Shown: positions 1 to 7,527 of the stretch, one piece after another
Layout of the letters: every line of letters starts with the position of its first letter
How positions within the stretch are numbered: position 1 is the first letter of the stretch
NCBI GenBank assembly: GCA_029934775.1
Contig: JAOZLO010000025.1
Location: forward strand, 3,274 to 14,849
DNA from: Desulfocapsaceae bacterium
GTDB lineage: Bacteria; Desulfobacterota; Desulfobulbia; Desulfobulbales; Desulfocapsaceae
Length of the DNA stretch: 11,576 bases
Direction: 5' to 3'
Program-made: the position numbers and the translations under genes
Notes under the pieces: model-generated
Told to the model about the DNA's origin: nothing
The model's database searches: none
The model's input: only the letters and a program-made list of their open reading frames with translations

Positions 1-4
1 TTGT

Positions 5-727
5 CTAAGTCAGACCACGAATTATGCAAATTGTTACATAATATGATGTTTTTTCATCAATATTGTTCTGTACAGCCCACCCGCCAAACTCTTTGTCGCC
101 AAGATTTATTTTGAGCCCCCTCTGGGGATAATTCAATGTCGATTTTTCCGGAAGCTGTCCGGCAGGTCCCACCGCGTGGAGTGAGATTGTTTCTTCGGAG
201 GTACCAAAAATCGCCCCTTCCCAGATTCCCTCACGGGGTCCCACTTCAAACCATTGCCCAACTTGCGGTATTCCATATACATCAAGCCTGTATGGAGGAA
301 AAACCGGCTTTGACACTGTATGAAGTCCGGCAACTATTTTTGCTCCGTACGCTGCACTTTCAACCTGATAAACTTTACACTCACCAAAGAGATTAGGCAG
401 TGAGGCGGAATCTATCGGGGTACTGCCTGTCTGGAGTATTACAATTGGAAAATTAATGCCACGTGTTGCCTGGATGCTCAGAGCGAGAAGTGACAAACCG
501 TAGATCAGTGACGATTTACCAAATGCCTCAATGCTACCGTGGATAATCCACATATTGATATTACTTTTCATCAACTCCCGTCGTGGCGAACACCAGGCCA
601 TTTTTTCAAGATCATCCTCCCAGAAATGGCCATCGACATCAAGCCCGTATTTTTTCAGAGAAGCCATAATGTTTTGAACATCAGTTTCAGAAGTCTCAAG
701 AGAAGTAAGCCAAATCTTTTTTTTCAT
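5..727 (-). CDS. Hypothetical protein, 240 aa, in T6SS-associated locus
   Basis: I do not recognise a family for this protein. The frame is complete, with an ATG at its right end and a TAG near the window edge. It starts 26 bases after the stop of the FHA/lytic transglycosylase gene, so the two are probably co-transcribed. A weak GGA stands 7 bases before the ATG. By eye the first ~135 residues look alpha/beta: hydrophobic strands near residues 5-10, 58-63 and 93-99 alternate with likely helices, somewhat like a Rossmann or flavodoxin fold. Residues ~145-240 are rich in Gly and beta-prone segments, suggesting a second small beta domain. No signal peptide, membrane segment or catalytic motif is evident, so it is probably cytoplasmic. 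Its position suggests an accessory role beside the FHA protein; this is inference from context only. Confidence 0.8.
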   Translation of the reverse strand: MKKKIWLTSLETSETDVQNIMASLKKYGLDVDGHFWEDDLEKMAWCSPRRELMKSNINMWIIHGSIEAFGKSSLIYGLSLLALSIQATRGINFPIVILQTGSTPIDSASLPNLFGECKVYQVESAAYGAKIVAGLHTVSKPVFPPYRLDVYGIPQVGQWFEVGPREGIWEGAIFGTSEETISLHAVGPAGQLPEKSTLNYPQRGLKINLGDKEFGGWAVQNNIDEKTSYYVTICIIRGLT

Positions 728-753
728 ATCTGCGTCCGGTGACTGAGTGAAAA

Positions 754-2196
754 TTATGATTCAACAAAGGCAAGTGGATTGTCCATGTCAAATCCGAACA
801 GTTTTGGGTTTTCACCAATAACAGCTGCTGAGAAAATGTAAAAAACATAATCATACGTCTGTTGCGGCATCTTATCTTTATATTTTTTAAGAAACTGCCA
901 GAAATTTCTTTCTTTCGGGTTTTGCGGCAGTGCATTGATAAGCCTGTTGACCCTGTTTTCGCCCCAGTTATAGGAGGCCATTACCAGAAGTCCGGAGGCT
1001 TGAGCATCCGTGTTGTAAATATGGCGGAGATATTTTGCCGCAGCTTTTGTAGATTTTAAGAAATTATGCCGTTCGTCGTTGGGATCCGGTTTCCTGTGTT
1101 CTGCTAATGGGCCTGTTTTCAGACCGTAATAGTTGGCAGTTGAAGGAATAAACTGCCACATACCTTTAGCAATACCCCATCTTGTTTTAGGTCCACAGGC
1201 ATTTATATTGAAGTTGCTCTCCTGCAACGCCAGATAAAAAAACTGTGGCGGTAGATCGTGAGCCAGCATTGTAGCTGCAATCAGCTCACTATATCCTTTT
1301 TTCCGGGCCAGGCTGACTGAATTACTGAACCGTCTGGTTGACTTCCATTTCTTTATGTATCTCAGCACTTCACCTGCAAATTCGTCAGGCATAAAGATCT
1401 CGCACTCACCAAAGGTCCTGGCCATCTTCAGGATTAATTTTTCCTCTTCACTGATACTTTTCTCGTAAATATCCAGTCGATCGACAAATTGTGCATAACT
1501 CTCTTCCAGATCTTTCGCCTTCTTTTCAAATTGTTTAACTTTAGCTATGGTTTCCACATCCTTACTTTCCCTGGCAGACACGAGAAGGTTGGCAAATTCC
1601 AGTTCCATAGCCTTCATAGCATAAAAAATTTCCCCGGCTAATTCCCGCTGCTTTGCCACCTGAAAATGTTTATACACAGCGACCGAACCGGCAAGCACAA
1701 AGAGGCAGGTTATCACCGCAATTATACTGCCATACTTTTTCTTTTGCTTTTTCTGAACACGGCTAAATGCCTGACGAACCATCATGGTATGTTCACCGGC
1801 ACCATCGTCATCACCATCAGAAAAGTAACGCTTCTGGTATTGGGTTACGGTAAGCGGGTCTTCTTTGATCTTTTCTTCCTCTTGAGGCTGATCTATATTG
1901 ATGGAAACAACAGGCCCGCCTCTGCCAAGCTCTAGCTGGACATCTCCGGTAAGTGGCAGCCGATCGATTTTCTCACCATTGATATAGGATCCGTTGGCAC
2001 TCCCACCATCAATCACCCACCATGAATCGGCCATGAGGACCAGTTCTACATGCCTCCTGCTGACTACGGGATCTCTTATCACGATTTCACAGTCATTCCC
2101 TCGACCAATGCGCAGCGAATCCACGAACAGTTCTGACCTCTGCTTGCCAATAGCATCCTGGTAGAAAATTTGCAGTTTTGGTTGGTTACCAATCAT
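754..2196 (-). CDS. FHA domain / transmembrane / lytic transglycosylase (SLT) fusion protein
   Basis: This 480-residue protein joins three parts. Residues ~25-95 form an FHA phosphothreonine-binding domain, with the GR pair at 31-32, the SRRH motif at 46-49 and the NG pairs at 68-69 and 73-74. A strongly basic stretch (149-155) precedes one hydrophobic segment (~157-175), which predicts a cytoplasmic N-terminus and periplasmic C-terminus. A charged, probably coiled-coil region (~183-260) leads to a C-terminal SLT domain of the lytic transglycosylase fold. That domain shows a likely catalytic Glu326 in ALQES, the GMWQFIPSTA motif at 345-354 and ASYNWG at 407-412. The family cleaves peptidoglycan glycan strands with formation of 1,6-anhydro ends. 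FHA proteins are regulators in some T6SS, and lytic transglycosylases open the wall for the apparatus. An in-frame TAA two codons upstream fixes the ATG start, although no good ribosome site is visible. The exact role is inferred. Confidence 0.93.
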   Translation of the reverse strand: MIGNQPKLQIFYQDAIGKQRSELFVDSLRIGRGNDCEIVIRDPVVSRRHVELVLMADSWWVIDGGSANGSYINGEKIDRLPLTGDVQLELGRGGPVVSINIDQPQEEEKIKEDPLTVTQYQKRYFSDGDDDGAGEHTMMVRQAFSRVQKKQKKKYGSIIAVITCLFVLAGSVAVYKHFQVAKQRELAGEIFYAMKAMELEFANLLVSARESKDVETIAKVKQFEKKAKDLEESYAQFVDRLDIYEKSISEEEKLILKMARTFGECEIFMPDEFAGEVLRYIKKWKSTRRFSNSVSLARKKGYSELIAATMLAHDLPPQFFYLALQESNFNINACGPKTRWGIAKGMWQFIPSTANYYGLKTGPLAEHRKPDPNDERHNFLKSTKAAAKYLRHIYNTDAQASGLLVMASYNWGENRVNRLINALPQNPKERNFWQFLKKYKDKMPQQTYDYVFYIFSAAVIGENPKLFGFDMDNPLAFVES

Positions 2197-2231
2197 GATT
2201 TAAGGTTTATCAATAGAAAGAAACTTTTTAT

Positions 2232-2240
2232 ACTAATACC
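2232..2240. repeat. Target-site duplication copy 1 (partner at 2488-2496)
   Basis: ACTAATACC occurs directly outside both terminal inverted repeats in the same orientation, as expected for staggered-cut transposon insertion. The right copy forms part of a small palindrome (ATACCCT at 2492-2498 with AGGGTAT at 2504-2510), so the element appears to have inserted at the edge of an existing short hairpin. Confidence 0.75.
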
Positions 2241-2255
2241 CAGCGGTGTCCGGTT
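2241..2255. repeat. Left terminal inverted repeat of the MITE-like element
   Basis: The sequence is CAGCGGTGTCCGGTT. It pairs with the reverse complement of 2473-2487, differing only at the fifth base (G versus A). The 10 bases GTGTCCGGTT are shared exactly. Confidence 0.82.
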
Positions 2256-2472
2256 AGAGAATCGCAAAGCAACGAAAACGGATTCATGGGTAACTTTTGT
2301 CCGCTTTTGGCAGTAGATTTCTTGATTTTCAAATATTTTCACATCCAATTTGTATCATGCGAGTTTCTCGCAAAGACTTATACAAATTAAATATGAAAAT
2401 ATTAATAAAATACTACGAAATTTACTGAATGACGCTCCCAAAAGTCACCCATAAATCCTCTTGCAGGATTTA

Positions 2473-2487
2473 AACCGGACACTGCTG
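2473..2487. repeat. Right terminal inverted repeat of the MITE-like element
   Basis: Read on the plus strand it is AACCGGACACTGCTG. Its reverse complement matches the left end at 14 of 15 bases. The second copy of the flanking direct repeat begins at the next base. Confidence 0.82.
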
Positions 2488-2640
2488 ACTAATACCCTAC
2501 AAGAGGGTATAAATACCTTGGTGGTGCATATACCCTCATAATTTCAATCTCACTCAGTTCGAAGTTTACGCTTATCTCTTGTTTTTTGTGACAGGATTTC
2601 AGAAGTAAGGCACTGATCAGCTACTACTTATAAACCACAG
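2488..2640. other. AT-rich intergenic remainder downstream of the methyltransferase gene
   Basis: This stretch holds the right copy of the target duplication, a 7-bp stem hairpin (2492-2498 with 2504-2510, 5-base loop) and a third ATACCCT copy at 2530-2536. On the minus strand the hairpin is not followed by a T-run, so I do not call it an intrinsic terminator. I see no convincing gene or RNA here. The promoter for the FHA gene should lie somewhere between here and 2197, but no clear -35/-10 pair could be assigned. Confidence 0.5.
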
Positions 2641-4236
2641 CTAAGCAATCAATAACGTTGCATCAGCAAGGGCTGCTAGAATATTATCAACAGATTGACT
2701 AATTGACTGTCGAATCATTTCCAAATTGTTCACCGGCAAATCATACTGGTATATTGTAAATGTCTTTTTTTCAGCAAGTGTGACCATTTGATTTACCATA
2801 TCTTCCTTAGTATTTGTTCCGTCAAGCAACGGCAGCAGGTGTAATGCCAGAGAATCCATATTCACCGTTTCATGATGCTGATTGACCACACTTTGCCGGT
2901 TACTTACCTGATACAAGGTCAGATCACTCACCTTTGGTTTTGTGCTGACAATGTCGTTACAGGATCCCTGTCGACTTCTCAAGTCGATCGCACCGGAAAC
3001 AAAACAGTTTAGCAGCCCCCGTCCAAGTTCCTTTTTCCATTCCTGACTGCCTAAATTTTCTTTGCCAGATATTTCCGCCAACTCCTTAACACATGAATCT
3101 AAAAGTGTTTCATACGCTATTGCTTTGGGCCAGTTCTGTTTAAGGATTTTTAAAGCAATTTTAATAATCGTATTTTCGGTCTCAATAAATTTGCCATCAG
3201 GGACATGAAACTTTTGTATCTGCCCTGGAGACAGGTCAATCGTTCCATTTTCCGGAGTTATTGAAGATAAAACCAGTAGACCTGTAAGATCTTCTTCGTC
3301 CAACATCCGTTTCAGGTTCCGGCCTTTCTTGCATAATAGTGTTTGCCTGAACTGTCGGTTACGCAAAAAATCCATATACTGTTCTTTTTGAACAATATCA
3401 TGGCTGAGTTGTTCAAGGGTATTGTTGATTTCATTTGAAAAATCATTATGAAACATCATACTAAAACTTGCATCTGCCAAGTATTGTAAGCCACACTTAT
3501 CAGCACGGTCAATAAACTCATGGAAATATATAGGTTTATTCACAACTTCCATATAATCGTGGAAAACATACCAGTCTCCACTATTTTTTAACGCCTCCAG
3601 TTCATTACTCAAAAGAGACACGTATGGATCATTGGTATTTTGTCCTACTGCTCCGGCCAAAAAATCAACGAAGGCTCTCGCCTGCCCAATACGTTCAACA
3701 GGCGAATCAAATTGATTGGAATGGTAAAGCATCATATGTCGGATCATTTCTCTCATGTGCCAGCCGGGATACGTGTTAAAACTAATATAAGCAATCCCGT
3801 TTTCTGCAAGATTTTCAGACGCAATAGATAATATTTTATTCTGAACGGATTCAGGTACCCAGGAAAAGACTCCATGACAAATGATATAATCAAATATGCC
3901 CAATGATATATCTGCTTCCAAAATGTTTCCCTGTCGAATCTGAATATTTTTAACTGCTAAATCACTGGCTGCTTTTTTAGCTAATTCTACATGGCCCTCA
4001 TTAAGCTCAATTCCGACAAATTCACTTTCCGGCAAATAATAGGCCATGGGAATAATATTTCCACCGCTGGCACAACCGAGTTCAAGAACCCTGCAATTTT
4101 CGACAGAGGCTGGAGAAAGATTAAAAATTCGCCCCAATGTGGCCAACCTGTCAGGGTGGCTGTTTGAGTATGCCTGACTGTGGTATGGAACTTCAGTGTA
4201 ACTCTGCCTCAATTTTTCAATGTTTTGATCAAGCAT
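2641..4236 (-). CDS. Class I SAM-dependent methyltransferase with regulatory domain (protein-lysine methyltransferase-like)
   Basis: This 531-residue protein begins with a Rossmann-fold methyltransferase domain. Motif I, VLELGCASGGN, is at residues 50-60; the acidic strand-2 motif VGIELN is at 74-79; QGNILE is at 102-107; and FDYIICHGVFSWVP is at 115-128. SFNTYPGW (152-159) is typical of the subfamily that carries a methyltransferase regulatory domain (PF10119 type), which I place near residues 220-300 (WYVFHDYMEVVNKPIYFHEF). The last ~190 residues resemble the winged-helix C-terminus of bacterial protein-lysine methyltransferases such as the rickettsial outer-membrane-protein enzymes. It would transfer methyl groups from SAM, probably to protein lysines; the substrate is unknown. 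No signal peptide is present. An in-frame TGA three codons upstream fixes the ATG, and the ribosome site is poor. It lies 81 bases after the PAAR-like gene, the position where a cargo gene is often found. Confidence 0.9.
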   Translation of the reverse strand: MLDQNIEKLRQSYTEVPYHSQAYSNSHPDRLATLGRIFNLSPASVENCRVLELGCASGGNIIPMAYYLPESEFVGIELNEGHVELAKKAASDLAVKNIQIRQGNILEADISLGIFDYIICHGVFSWVPESVQNKILSIASENLAENGIAYISFNTYPGWHMREMIRHMMLYHSNQFDSPVERIGQARAFVDFLAGAVGQNTNDPYVSLLSNELEALKNSGDWYVFHDYMEVVNKPIYFHEFIDRADKCGLQYLADASFSMMFHNDFSNEINNTLEQLSHDIVQKEQYMDFLRNRQFRQTLLCKKGRNLKRMLDEEDLTGLLVLSSITPENGTIDLSPGQIQKFHVPDGKFIETENTIIKIALKILKQNWPKAIAYETLLDSCVKELAEISGKENLGSQEWKKELGRGLLNCFVSGAIDLRSRQGSCNDIVSTKPKVSDLTLYQVSNRQSVVNQHHETVNMDSLALHLLPLLDGTNTKEDMVNQMVTLAEKKTFTIYQYDLPVNNLEMIRQSISQSVDNILAALADATLLIA

Positions 4237-4317
4237 AAAATTTCAATCTGTTGTTTCAGATATCACGTTGAGGTTAGAATAGCGGGAAAATCAGTATTAT
4301 ACCTTCTATCTTTCTAA
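4237..4317 (-). promoter_or_regulatory. Intergenic gap with possible -10 box before the methyltransferase gene
   Basis: The minus strand carries a perfect TATAAT at 4296-4301, about 60 bases before the methyltransferase ATG. Hexamers 16-18 bases further upstream (for example TCCATA) match the -35 consensus poorly, and the DNA is AT-rich, so chance is a real possibility. If genuine, it would let the methyltransferase be expressed separately from the spike genes. Confidence 0.2.
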
Positions 4318-4737
4318 TTATGGAGCAATGATAACTTTTGTCTGGCTGGGCGAGAGTTGGGCGCCGGCTGGCAAATTTGCACTGACACCGTTATGGGCAG
4401 TTATCGACGTTGCATGAACACAACCGTCTCCCTGTATTTTCACTTTTGAGCTGGCCTTTTTAAAGGTGATTTTTCCCATGTTCATCCCGGACATAACGCC
4501 TTTATTAACCCCTGCTTCATCCCCCATAGACCGGGGGATTTCGGACTTTTTCGTCACCGCTGCCTTACCAGCGATTTTCACCTTTGTTGACGTTTTACTG
4601 GCCTGACTGACAGAGCCTTTATTGGGGTAAGGCATCGGCACCGGGCTGGGTGCCGGTGGGGCCGGAGTCAAACAGGTGTCGGGAAAGCCTAATGTATCAC
4701 CTCCACCCTTACAGGATGCCGGAAAGATTGCGACCAT
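4318..4737 (-). CDS. DUF4150 PAAR-like protein, stand-alone T6SS spike tip
   Basis: This 139-residue protein has the pattern of the DUF4150/Tox-PAAR-like family. The GFPDTCLTPAPPAPSPVPMPYPN segment lies at residues 17-39, SMGDEAGVNKGVMSG at 70-84, and a second block around 97-117 ends in HATSITAHNG. Family members sit on the end of the VgrG trimer and sharpen the spike, and many are fused to C-terminal toxins. Here the protein stops right after the PAAR-like fold, with only ~20 extra residues, so it carries no toxin and any cargo must act in trans. A strong ribosome site supports the ATG. It lies 35 bases after the DUF3540 gene, consistent with one operon. Alternating short Gly/Lys-rich strands fit the small beta fold. 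Confidence 0.92.
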   Translation of the reverse strand: MVAIFPASCKGGGDTLGFPDTCLTPAPPAPSPVPMPYPNKGSVSQASKTSTKVKIAGKAAVTKKSEIPRSMGDEAGVNKGVMSGMNMGKITFKKASSKVKIQGDGCVHATSITAHNGVSANLPAGAQLSPSQTKVIIAP

Positions 4738-4746
4738 ATTTCTTTA

Positions 4747-4752
4747 CTCCTC
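4747..4752 (-). promoter_or_regulatory. Shine-Dalgarno site of the DUF4150 gene
   Basis: GAGGAG on the minus strand stands 9 bases before the ATG at 4737 and supports that start. Confidence 0.7.
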
Positions 4753-4772
4753 TGACTCTCTGAAAACTTGAT

Positions 4773-5666
4773 TTATCCAAGGTGGATTTTTTCCCCCTTA
4801 ACTTTCACGTCGTCTTCCGCTTTTATAACAGTTGTTTTACTCTTCAAATGAAATGTATTGTGAATCAACATTCGCATTCTTCCAGATTTCACCTGGTTGA
4901 GGTTTTCTATTGTCCGATATGCATTTTCAGTCTTCTCAATTATTGAAGATGCGGTTGTTTCAAGTTTTTCAACAATAAGTCTGGCAGAGCCGATTCTGCT
5001 GAATACTGCCTTGATATTGTTTCTTACTTCCTCAATAAACAGACCGGCCCGTCGAGCAGAGATTTTAATTTCCTGGCTGGATACATCAATTTTCCCAGGT
5101 TTTATTGTTAACCCGGCTCTGGCTTTTTCAAACAATTGTCCAACAGATACATCAATCCCGGATCTGCCGGACAATTCGACCTGATGCCCCCTAAAATGAA
5201 TCTTTCCGGCGGCATTAAATTCGATATTTCCTTTTGGCGCTTCAAAAACAACATTTTCAGCCTTTGAGAAAATTCTGGCTTTTTTTGTGTTCGAATTATA
5301 GTCAAACAACAGTTCATTGTTCTTTGAATAAACGCCCAAGGTCTCACCATCTTCATGACTGTTTTTTAAAGCATATGTTCCTTCGGCAGTACTCACTCGA
5401 ATAGGTGCGCCTGACAAACGCTTTTGACTGAGCACCCCGATTACAAAAAAATTCTCTTGATTATCTTCAACAACCAACACTTCATCACCAAGAGCCAGTT
5501 CTTGATTTAATTCAGTCGCCAGTCTTGCCGTGATTTTTTTCCTGATTTGAAATCCGGTCAGAGCAACGACAACCAGCCCCTGTTCCTCGCCTGATTTTAC
5601 AATACGGGCTGTGCCGAAAAATCTCTCAGAAGATTGATTTTTATACATTCTGGCAATATTTTGCAT
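4773..5666 (-). CDS. DUF3540 domain protein, T6SS spike-associated
   Basis: The sequence fits the DUF3540 family, which is found beside vgrG, DUF2169 and DUF4150 genes. I choose the second ATG, giving 297 residues, because GGAGG sits 7 bases before it but only 1 base before the ATG at 5672. The N-terminal part (~15-85) is a small beta domain like an OB or SH3 barrel, with LALGDEVLVVED and FFVIGVL. Residues ~90-205 are short repeating strands suggestive of a beta-helix. ISARRAGLFIEEV (near 201-213) leads into a helical segment (~220-262, IIEKTENAYRTIENLNQV), and the protein closes on VKGEKIHLG, the usual family ending. The PGKIDVSSQEIKIS stretch resembles PGKIEMKASEISL in the tail of the VgrG in this window, suggesting related strand architecture. 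Function is not established; a structural or assembly role at the spike is inferred from context. Confidence 0.87.
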   Translation of the reverse strand: MQNIARMYKNQSSERFFGTARIVKSGEEQGLVVVALTGFQIRKKITARLATELNQELALGDEVLVVEDNQENFFVIGVLSQKRLSGAPIRVSTAEGTYALKNSHEDGETLGVYSKNNELLFDYNSNTKKARIFSKAENVVFEAPKGNIEFNAAGKIHFRGHQVELSGRSGIDVSVGQLFEKARAGLTIKPGKIDVSSQEIKISARRAGLFIEEVRNNIKAVFSRIGSARLIVEKLETTASSIIEKTENAYRTIENLNQVKSGRMRMLIHNTFHLKSKTTVIKAEDDVKVKGEKIHLG

Positions 5667-5673
5667 TCTCATT

Positions 5674-5678
5674 CCTCC
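5674..5678 (-). promoter_or_regulatory. Shine-Dalgarno site that decides the DUF3540 start
   Basis: GGAGG on the minus strand has 7 bases to the ATG at 5666 but only 1 base to the earlier ATG at 5672. The downstream ATG is therefore the better start. Confidence 0.75.
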
Positions 5679-5699
5679 AATTATTAAGCGAGTAATCTC

Positions 5700-7514
5700 T
5701 TATAATTCCTTCTGCATCGGTGATTTCCAGTCTTCTGCTTCGGCAAGATCACGGTCTGTATATTCAGCAAGTGTTCTAACCGATCCCGTCCAAATTGTTC
5801 CCTGGTCAGATATTCTATGCAGCACTGACTGAGTCAGGTCCGCTCCGGAAAAATCAGCTATATTTAGAGCTGCATGTGAAAAAACGGAATAAGGCAGTTT
5901 TGCATAGTTAAATCGTGCCCCCCTGCAGTCTGCGTGATTAAATTCAGCACGATCAAGTTGTGCACCCCTGAAATCAGCTTCTAATAGAATTGCATCATCA
6001 AACCGGGCTCCTCGGCAGTCTGCACCTTTTAGCACTGCTTCTGTAAGGTCTGCTTTTGTAAAATCACACCTTGGGCACCGCGCGCTTATCATGCTGATCT
6101 TTTTCATGATCGCTTTTTCAAAACAGGTCTGTGTGCAAATAACATTGTCAAGCCGTGCGCTGCTCAAGTCTGCCTCCCCAAAATCAGAATCGGTTAGGTC
6201 GCATCCTTGAAGGTCTCTGCCTGCAAAACATGTCTTTCTTAAATTACACAATAAAAAGGTCGTTTTCCCTATTGTTACCTGTCTAAAATCAACTCCCTCA
6301 AAATCGGTTAGGGAGATTGTTGCATTGCTCAGATCCATTCTCTCAATCATGGCACCAGTCATTTCACAGCTTATAACTTCAGCACCTTTTAAAATTGCTT
6401 CCGCAAGATTTGCTTCTATAAAAAAGGTACTGTTCAATTGCGCCCTGGAAAAATCAGTTCCCTCAAGATCAGCATTTGAAAAGTCAGCATCTGTCAGATT
6501 TGCACCAATAAATTTTGAATGTGGCAGTTGAGCACCGGAAAAATCTGCGCCTGTTAAATCAAGATGACTGAAATCCGCCCTGTTAAAGCTTGATTCGGAA
6601 AATCTAATCTCGGTTAAGTCAGATCCCAGAAATGAGGCCCCTGATAAATCAACCTGGGAGACTTCCGTGCCATGAAGTTTCTTATTGGATAAATCCATAC
6701 CGCTCATGTTGCAATTATTAAATATGCACTTTGACAGATCCTCAGGCAATTTCCCCGAAAGCCTGGTAACATCAGATTCTGATATTCTAATGGCTGAGAA
6801 AAAAGCCTGTCTAAAATCGGCTCCACTGAAATCTGATTTGGAAAATTCGGATTGTTCTATCTTTGAGTCATGGAACTTTGCATCAATTAAGCGACATTGA
6901 CTGAAAGTAGTGCGTAGCAATTTTGATTCTTTGAAATCAGCCTTCTCAAGGGCACAGTTGTCAAACTCAGTATCGGTCAGATCTGAACTTATAAAATGTA
7001 CATTTTGAAGGTCCGCCTCCCAAAATCTCACTCCGGCTAGTTGGGCTTTTGTGAATACGGCCTTGGCAAGGCTCATTCGGCCTTTTGCCAGGCCATTAAA
7101 ACCATACTTTTTAAGAGATTCGATATTCTCACTACTGATCCCAACTTGTTCAAATTCCACTTCAACGTCTGATGGATCTTTTACCGTTTTATTGTCTACA
7201 AGAAACATTGCACCGGATAGGTCACAATTATCAAAAGTCGTTTCTTCGCAATCACAATTAATAAAGATCGCACCCGTTAAATCGACCCCCGAAAACAAAG
7301 TGTTTTTAAGTGTTACATTGTTAAATGTAACACTCTCAAAAACGCCTTGTTTATAGACACCTGAACTTAAATCCGTATCAACAAAAAGCACCCTGATCAG
7401 TGATGCATTATCAAGAGTTAAACCGGACAAATCAATCTTATTAACCATCTGATTTTCCAGTGTATTTCCATTGCGAATAAAGTCTTCGACCTGGCCTTTT
7501 GAAGTAAATACCAT
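5700..7514 (-). CDS. Pentapeptide-repeat protein, T6SS locus-associated
   Basis: Nearly the whole 604-residue protein is made of A(D/N)LXX-type pentapeptides (for example DLTGADFSGAQL and ADCRGARF), which form a right-handed quadrilateral beta-helix. A first block runs from ~28 to ~107. It is interrupted by a non-repeat insert (~108-150, charged then helical), and a long second block runs from ~150 to ~570. The C-terminus, IWTGSVRTLAEYTDRDLAEAEDW, caps the helix and resembles the ends of other pentapeptide proteins found next to DUF2169 genes. The N-terminal SKGQVEDFIRNGNTLENQ looks like a short helical cap also used in the upstream gene. There is no clear ribosome site, but the gene begins 13 bases after the previous stop, so translation is probably coupled. 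No signal peptide is present. Its likely role is as scaffold or adaptor for spike loading, by inference. Gyrase-protecting pentapeptide proteins are much shorter. Confidence 0.92.
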   Translation of the reverse strand: MVFTSKGQVEDFIRNGNTLENQMVNKIDLSGLTLDNASLIRVLFVDTDLSSGVYKQGVFESVTFNNVTLKNTLFSGVDLTGAIFINCDCEETTFDNCDLSGAMFLVDNKTVKDPSDVEVEFEQVGISSENIESLKKYGFNGLAKGRMSLAKAVFTKAQLAGVRFWEADLQNVHFISSDLTDTEFDNCALEKADFKESKLLRTTFSQCRLIDAKFHDSKIEQSEFSKSDFSGADFRQAFFSAIRISESDVTRLSGKLPEDLSKCIFNNCNMSGMDLSNKKLHGTEVSQVDLSGASFLGSDLTEIRFSESSFNRADFSHLDLTGADFSGAQLPHSKFIGANLTDADFSNADLEGTDFSRAQLNSTFFIEANLAEAILKGAEVISCEMTGAMIERMDLSNATISLTDFEGVDFRQVTIGKTTFLLCNLRKTCFAGRDLQGCDLTDSDFGEADLSSARLDNVICTQTCFEKAIMKKISMISARCPRCDFTKADLTEAVLKGADCRGARFDDAILLEADFRGAQLDRAEFNHADCRGARFNYAKLPYSVFSHAALNIADFSGADLTQSVLHRISDQGTIWTGSVRTLAEYTDRDLAEAEDWKSPMQKEL

Positions 7515-7527
7515 TTTGACTATATTT

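Larger units (their letters stand above)
2241..2487. mobile_element. Foldback MITE-like element, 247 bp, non-coding
   Basis: This element fills most of the gap between the methyltransferase and FHA genes. Its ends are 15-bp terminal inverted repeats matching at 14 of 15 positions. It is flanked by a perfect direct repeat, ACTAATACC, at 2232-2240 and 2488-2496; one more C matches on both sides, so the duplication is 9 or 10 bp. Further inverted arms are nested inside: 2280-2299 with 2439-2458 (18/20), 2311-2321 with 2417-2427 (10/11), 2332-2341 with 2394-2403 (10/10), 2347-2355 with 2380-2388 (9/9), and a central 6-bp stem with a 3-base loop at 2358-2372. The whole unit can therefore fold as one long imperfect hairpin. 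No transposase is encoded, so it would move only in trans. A 9-10 bp target duplication is typical of some IS4-type families, but the parent element is not identified. Confidence 0.82.

Noticed and set aside
136..396. Plus-strand open frames such as 136-396, 1666-1935, 8536-8868 and 10626-10895
   Set aside because: They lie entirely inside well-supported minus-strand genes and show no domain character of their own, so they are antisense shadows.
2492..2510. Hairpin ATACCCT/AGGGTAT as terminator of the methyltransferase operon
   Set aside because: The stem is only 7 bp and AT-rich, with no T-run following on the minus strand.
4318..4737. DUF4150 protein as a polymorphic toxin
   Set aside because: It ends with the PAAR-like fold and leaves no room for a toxin domain.
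5700..7514. Pentapeptide protein as a Qnr/McbG-type gyrase-protection factor
   Set aside because: Those proteins are near 200 residues and stand alone. This one is 604 residues, has a T6SS-type C-terminus and lies in a spike operon.
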